Shown piece after piece: positions 7,018 to 10,119 of a stretch of 10,119 bases of DNA. Source of the DNA: Fimenecus sp045602655 (GTDB taxonomy: Bacteria; Bacillota; Clostridia; Oscillospirales; Acutalibacteraceae); assembly GCA_045602655.1 (NCBI GenBank), contig JAZSBY010000109.1, positions 1-10,119 on the forward strand. The letters run 5' to 3'. The position numbers and the translations under genes were made by a program. The notes under the pieces were generated by a model, which searched no databases, was not told where the DNA came from, and saw nothing but the letters and a program-made list of their open reading frames with translations. The number at the start of each line of letters is the position of its first letter. The stretch's first letter is position 1.

Positions 7018-7258
7018 ATGGAAAAACAACCACGCATATTGGTTATAACGGTTGCTTCGTGGAATAGTAAGGTGGGTTCAAATACTTGGACATCCTTGCT
7101 TAAAAACTATGATAGTGAAAATATAGCCAATATCTGTATTCGCGATGAAATACCCGACAATAAAATATGCTCAAAATGCCTGTGATTTAGGCACTAAAAA
7201 TCACAACGAAGAAAAGATTTTAAACACATTTGATAGTGTTATAAAATCAGTACTTTGA
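7018..7258 (+). pseudogene. Internally deleted remnant of a paralogue of the 4461-5744 glycosyltransferase
   Basis: Reading from ATG at 7018, the first 47 codons match the start of the 4461 gene: QPRILVITVASWNSKVGS and NICIRDEIPD are shared with few changes. The frame then meets TGA at 7183-7185. In the +1 frame from about 7166 to TGA at 7256-7258, the translation YAQNACDLGTKNHNEEKILN and its continuation FDSVIKSVL match the C-terminal 30 residues of the same protein. The middle, equivalent to residues about 49-397 of the intact copy, is absent. The remnant is 241 bp against 1284 bp, a difference not divisible by three, so the two ends are out of frame. Both ends differ from the intact copy, so this is a diverged former paralogue and not a partial copy of it. 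The donor-binding domain is lost and no active enzyme is expected. Confidence 0.88.
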
Positions 7259-7273
7259 TTAGGAGATAGAAGA

Positions 7274-8488
7274 ATGAAAATTCTGCAGATAAATGCCGTC
7301 TATAATATTGGAAGTACAGGGCGAACAACGAAAGAAATGCACGATGAACTGCTTGCCATGGAATATGACTCGTATGTTGCGTGTTCAATATCAAATGTTC
7401 CGGAAGATGAACGACTTTTTCTAATAGGTAACAAGTTAGATAGAAAAATTCATGCGTTGATGTCAAGAATTACAGGTAAACAGTCATATTTTTCTAATTC
7501 GGAAACAAAAAAATTGTTATCTTTTATTGCAGATATTAAGCCGGATGTTGTTTGTTTAAGAAATATGCATTCAAACTATATTAACTTGCCCGTGTTGCTT
7601 GAATATATAATAGAAAACAAAATAGCAACAGTAATTGTATTGCATGATTTTTGGTTTATGACAGGCAAGTGCGTCCATTTTACGACTACCGGATGCTACA
7701 AGTGGAAAACTTTTTGTGATAATTGTCCTAATCTTCAAAACGGCAATCCTTCCTGGTTCTTTGATAAAACCAAAGAAATGTTTAACGATAAATTAACACT
7801 AATTAACCGTATAGATAATCTGGCTGTTATAGGAGTTTCTGATTGGGTAACTGATTTGGCCAGACAATCACCTGTTTTTTCAAATGCAAAAATTATTAAC
7901 AGAATTTATAATTGGATTGATGTTGATGTTTTTAAACAAAAAGATGTAGAGAACTTGAAAAACAAACTTGATTTACAAGATGAGTTTATTATTTTAGGTG
8001 TTGCTTCAATTTGGGACGAATCAAAAGGCCTTAATAGCTTTATTAAACTGGCAGAACAACAGATGAAAAAATCAAAAGTGATTCTTGTGGGAAGCATTCC
8101 TGATAATGTACGATTGCCAAAGAATGTTATTTCTGTTGGATTGACCCATTCTGTTGAGGAATTAGTTGACTATTATAATTTAGCAGATGTATTTGTAACT
8201 TTTTCTAATGAAGAAACCTTTGGTAAGGTTTCCGCAGAGGCACTTTCTTGCGGGACACCCGTTATTTGTTATGATTCTACTGCCAATAAGGAGATTGTTG
8301 GTGACGGATGTGGGTATGTTCTTGAAAAAGATGATTTTAATGGTGTATTAGAGTGTATCAATAAAGTTCGTAAAATAGGCAAGAAGGTTTTCTCAAATAA
8401 TTGCATAAGTCGAGCTCAATCCTTATTTGAGAAAAAGGGCAGAATTGACGAATACATAGATGTTTTTAAACAGATTTCCAAAAAGTAA
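7274..8488 (+). CDS. GT4-family glycosyltransferase, WcaC-like, with Cys cluster
   Basis: The 404-residue protein has a GT-B fold pattern. The N-terminus MKILQINAVYNIGSTGR (1-17) carries the GSTGR loop common in this subgroup. HDFWFMTGKCVHF (124-136) is followed by a cysteine cluster C133, C141, C148 and C151 in the pattern GC-x-KWK-x2-C-x2-CP, as in colanic-acid WcaC-type enzymes. The donor domain shows ILGVASIWDESKGL (240-253), VILVGS (269-274) and the E-x7-E pair E314/E322 in EETFGKVSAEALSCGTPVI. It should transfer a sugar to the growing lipid-linked repeat unit in the cytoplasm; the sugar is not predictable from sequence. AGGAGA (7261-7266) sits 7 nt before the ATG and just after the stop of the remnant upstream, so the ribosome site survived the deletion. 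Confidence 0.85.
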   Translation: MKILQINAVYNIGSTGRTTKEMHDELLAMEYDSYVACSISNVPEDERLFLIGNKLDRKIHALMSRITGKQSYFSNSETKKLLSFIADIKPDVVCLRNMHSNYINLPVLLEYIIENKIATVIVLHDFWFMTGKCVHFTTTGCYKWKTFCDNCPNLQNGNPSWFFDKTKEMFNDKLTLINRIDNLAVIGVSDWVTDLARQSPVFSNAKIINRIYNWIDVDVFKQKDVENLKNKLDLQDEFIILGVASIWDESKGLNSFIKLAEQQMKKSKVILVGSIPDNVRLPKNVISVGLTHSVEELVDYYNLADVFVTFSNEETFGKVSAEALSCGTPVICYDSTANKEIVGDGCGYVLEKDDFNGVLECINKVRKIGKKVFSNNCISRAQSLFEKKGRIDEYIDVFKQISKK

Positions 8489-8590
8489 TTAAAATTTTGT
8501 GATGACTTGAAATTGATTGTTGTCAATAGGGAAACCAAAATTTTGAATATCAAAATAAATATCAAATTGATAATGTTATAGGGAGAAAAA
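8489..8590 (+). other. 102-bp intergenic gap with short repeats
   Basis: The gap holds two copies of AAAATTTTG (8491-8499 and 8537-8545) and a 5-bp inverted repeat ATTGA/TCAAT (8512-8516 and 8523-8527). No good promoter is seen: TTGAAT at 8543-8548 and GATAAT at 8569-8574 are 20 bp apart. GGGAG (8581-8585) is the ribosome site of the next gene. Confidence 0.3.
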
Positions 8591-9667
8591 ATGTATTATT
8601 TTTTATTGGCTATTCTGGTTGCTCTTCTCATAGGTGCAATTGTATCCTGTGGCAAGAATAATATGATGAATACGAAAAAAGGTACCTTGACAACTGAAAA
8701 ACTTGTAATAATTGTAATGACAATAGTATTTTCCTGTATATTGGCTTTTGAAAGTGAACTTTCAAATGGTGATATGCAACAATATCAAAATGCATACCAA
8801 TTGTATCAAATTCAGAGTCCACCCAGGCTAGACGGAAAAAAAGACTATGTTTTTCAAGTCTTGTGTTATGCTTTCAGCAAAACCGGATTAAACTTTTATA
8901 TATGGCACGCATCCATTGGAATATTTTTTGTTTTTGTAGTGTGTTCCTTTGTGAAAAAGTATTCTTCTAATATTTACATCAGTTTTATAGTTTTTATAGC
9001 GTTAGGTCAATTTGCCTTTTCTTTGAGTGCGCTTAGGCAGATGTTAGCAATAGCATTTATCCTTTTATCCTTTATTTTCATAGAACAAAAAAAGGCTGTT
9101 AAGTTTATTGTTTTGGTCTTGATTGCATCGTTATTTCATAGTACAGCAATAGTTTTTATAATAGCATATCCATTGTATATGGTTAGATTGAAAGTAAAAA
9201 CGATTATTGTGATGGTATTAGGAATGTTGGTTGCATCAAGATATATCAGACCAATATTAGATTTTGTTTTACCCAGAATTGGTGCCCATGAATTGTATTA
9301 TGACTATCTGGAAAGTGACACAACATTGTCACTTTCAGGATTAGTTATTGCGTTTGGAATTCTGGTATTTTCTGTTATATGCTTAAAAGATGATAAGGAA
9401 TCCAAATGCCAGGGATTATGTAATTTTGCAGTAGTTTCGTGTTTCTTCAGGTTGTTATCAACATTTGCTTTTGCAGAGGTGTTTAGATTGTCGCTTTATT
9501 TTTCAGTGTTTGATATGATTCTGATTGCTGAAGCTTGTACTTGTTACAGAAAGAGCAAAACACCGGTGATGATAAAAACTTTTGCTGTAACACTGTGTTT
9601 GGTGTTGTATTTTGCAGTTTCGCCCACCCCAAATGTGTTGAATTATGAATCCCTTCTTTTCAATTAG
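8591..9667 (+). CDS. EpsG-family polysaccharide polymerase (Wzy-like membrane protein)
   Basis: The 358-residue protein is strongly hydrophobic, with about ten membrane spans (roughly 2-20, 37-55, 103-121, 128-146, 150-165, 169-194, 202-217, 247-265, 300-317, 328-344). Family hallmarks of EpsG/Wzy-like polymerases are visible: the GD-x3-Y loop at 60-65 after the second span, FSLSALRQMLAIAFILLS (143-160) with R149-Q150, a basic loop then a span ending in LFHSTAIVFI (181-190) with H183, and VFRLSLYF (297-304) near the C-terminus. Such proteins join lipid-linked repeat units on the outer side of the cytoplasmic membrane. Its presence points to a polymeric product. GGAG lies 5 nt before the ATG. 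An O-antigen ligase or other multispan role is less likely given the RQ...FH pattern. Confidence 0.82.
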   Translation: MYYFLLAILVALLIGAIVSCGKNNMMNTKKGTLTTEKLVIIVMTIVFSCILAFESELSNGDMQQYQNAYQLYQIQSPPRLDGKKDYVFQVLCYAFSKTGLNFYIWHASIGIFFVFVVCSFVKKYSSNIYISFIVFIALGQFAFSLSALRQMLAIAFILLSFIFIEQKKAVKFIVLVLIASLFHSTAIVFIIAYPLYMVRLKVKTIIVMVLGMLVASRYIRPILDFVLPRIGAHELYYDYLESDTTLSLSGLVIAFGILVFSVICLKDDKESKCQGLCNFAVVSCFFRLLSTFAFAEVFRLSLYFSVFDMILIAEACTCYRKSKTPVMIKTFAVTLCLVLYFAVSPTPNVLNYESLLFN

Positions 9668-9822
9668 TTTTATATACATAATTTTTAGTTTTGCAACAGA
9701 TAATGTTTGATTTAAATTGTATAATACTTTATTGATAATAAATTTCAAATTATAAATCCATATTTAGCGGATACTTTTTCTGTTTTGTTACTATGAACAG
9801 AATCGTGTAAGAGGTATAGTTG
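9668..9822 (+). other. 155-bp AT-rich intergenic gap before the last gene
   Basis: No gene is seen. There is a perfect TATAAT at 9720-9725, but the nearest TTGCAA (9691-9696) is 23 bp upstream, so a promoter is uncertain. A hairpin-like inverted repeat lies at 9778-9802. AGAGG (9810-9814) is the ribosome site of the following gene. Confidence 0.35.
9778..9802. repeat. Inverted repeat TTCTGTT-N11-AACAGAA
   Basis: Perfect 7-bp arms (9778-9784 and 9796-9802) flank an 11-nt loop, 20 nt before the start codon at 9823. There is no T-run after the second arm, so it is not an intrinsic terminator. It could be an operator, a leader hairpin, or chance. Confidence 0.35.
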
Positions 9823-10119
9823 ATGAAAAAAGTTTTTTATCTTGGATATTACGATACTCCTGAGAATAAAAGTGAAAATCGAAATATTGTTTTAGCAGCA
9901 ACTAATAAGATGACATATATCGTTTCTGCTTTGGAAAAAGCAGGATATAGTGTTAATCTTGTATCCGCATCACTGACATATAATTGTAAAAAATATGATA
10001 GCAAAGTAGTAGATTTATGTGAAAATAGCAAACTGATTTTATTTAAAACACTCCCTTGGGGTAATAAAATAAACAGAGCTATGAGCATAACCTATTCAAA
10101 ATTTCAACTTGTGAAATAT
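9823..10119 (+). CDS. Probable GT4-like glycosyltransferase, N-terminal 99 codons only
   Basis: The frame is open from ATG at 9823 to the right edge, so only the N-terminal acceptor-side part is seen. It starts MKKVFYLGYYDTPENKSENR and continues with NIVLAATNKMTYIVSALEKA (21-40), GYSVNLVSAS (41-50) and LFKTLPWGNK (73-82). This resembles the start of GT-B glycosyltransferases found in capsule loci of Firmicutes: a short beta strand, a loop naming the target region, then a helix and a second strand. The donor-site motifs would lie outside the window, so the family call rests on the N-terminus and on context. AGAGG (9810-9814) lies 8 nt before the ATG. The 155-bp gap upstream leaves open whether it has its own promoter. 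Confidence 0.65.
   Translation, partial: MKKVFYLGYYDTPENKSENRNIVLAATNKMTYIVSALEKAGYSVNLVSASLTYNCKKYDSKVVDLCENSKLILFKTLPWGNKINRAMSITYSKFQLVKY

Noticed and set aside
7018..7185. A genuine 55-residue protein
   Set aside because: Its first 47 residues match the start of the neighbouring 427-residue transferase and the matching C-terminus follows in another frame, so it is a gene remnant.
8491..8545. Two copies of AAAATTTTG as a functional repeat
   Set aside because: The 9-mer is short, AT-only except for one base, and expected by chance in this composition.

Overview
The window is AT-rich and looks like a capsular or exopolysaccharide locus from a Gram-positive Clostridia-type bacterium, most likely a gut Oscillospiraceae/Lachnospiraceae relative. 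That assignment is inferred from strong GGAG/AGGAG-type ribosome sites, tight same-strand gene packing, low GC and the protein families. No rRNA, tRNA, CRISPR array, insertion sequence or transposase is visible.

Layout: on the minus strand, 1-792 is the N-terminal 264 codons of a CofE-like (coenzyme F420-0:L-glutamate ligase family) protein that runs off the left edge. A 336-bp divergent intergenic region (793-1128) follows, with near-consensus sigma-A promoters facing both ways and a TGTGCA/TGCACA inverted repeat between them. From 1129 to the right edge everything is on the plus strand: (1) a 685-residue fusion of an HpcH/HpaI aldolase-like domain with a PglE-type sugar aminotransferase; (2) a PglC-type phosphoglycosyl transferase; (3) a PglD-type acetyltransferase; (4) a GT-B glycosyltransferase starting with GTG; (5) a GT4 glycosyltransferase; (6) a 241-bp internally deleted remnant of a paralogue of gene 4; (7) a WcaC-like GT4 glycosyltransferase with a Cys cluster; (8) an EpsG-family membrane polymerase; (9) the first 99 codons of another probable glycosyltransferase, cut by the right edge.

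How the genes work together (inference from families): the PglE and PglD homologues would convert a UDP-4-keto-6-deoxy-GlcNAc to UDP-N,N'-diacetylbacillosamine. The PglC homologue would load that sugar phosphate onto undecaprenyl phosphate at the membrane. The glycosyltransferases would extend the repeat unit and the EpsG-like protein would polymerise it. The first enzyme (PglF-type 4,6-dehydratase), a flippase and any oligosaccharyltransferase are not in the window, so the end product is more likely a polysaccharide than a glycoprotein glycan.

The most notable points are the in-frame aldolase-aminotransferase fusion, which still carries an apparently intact internal ribosome site and start codon for the aminotransferase, and the deletion remnant at 7018-7258, which records duplication and then loss of a glycosyltransferase.
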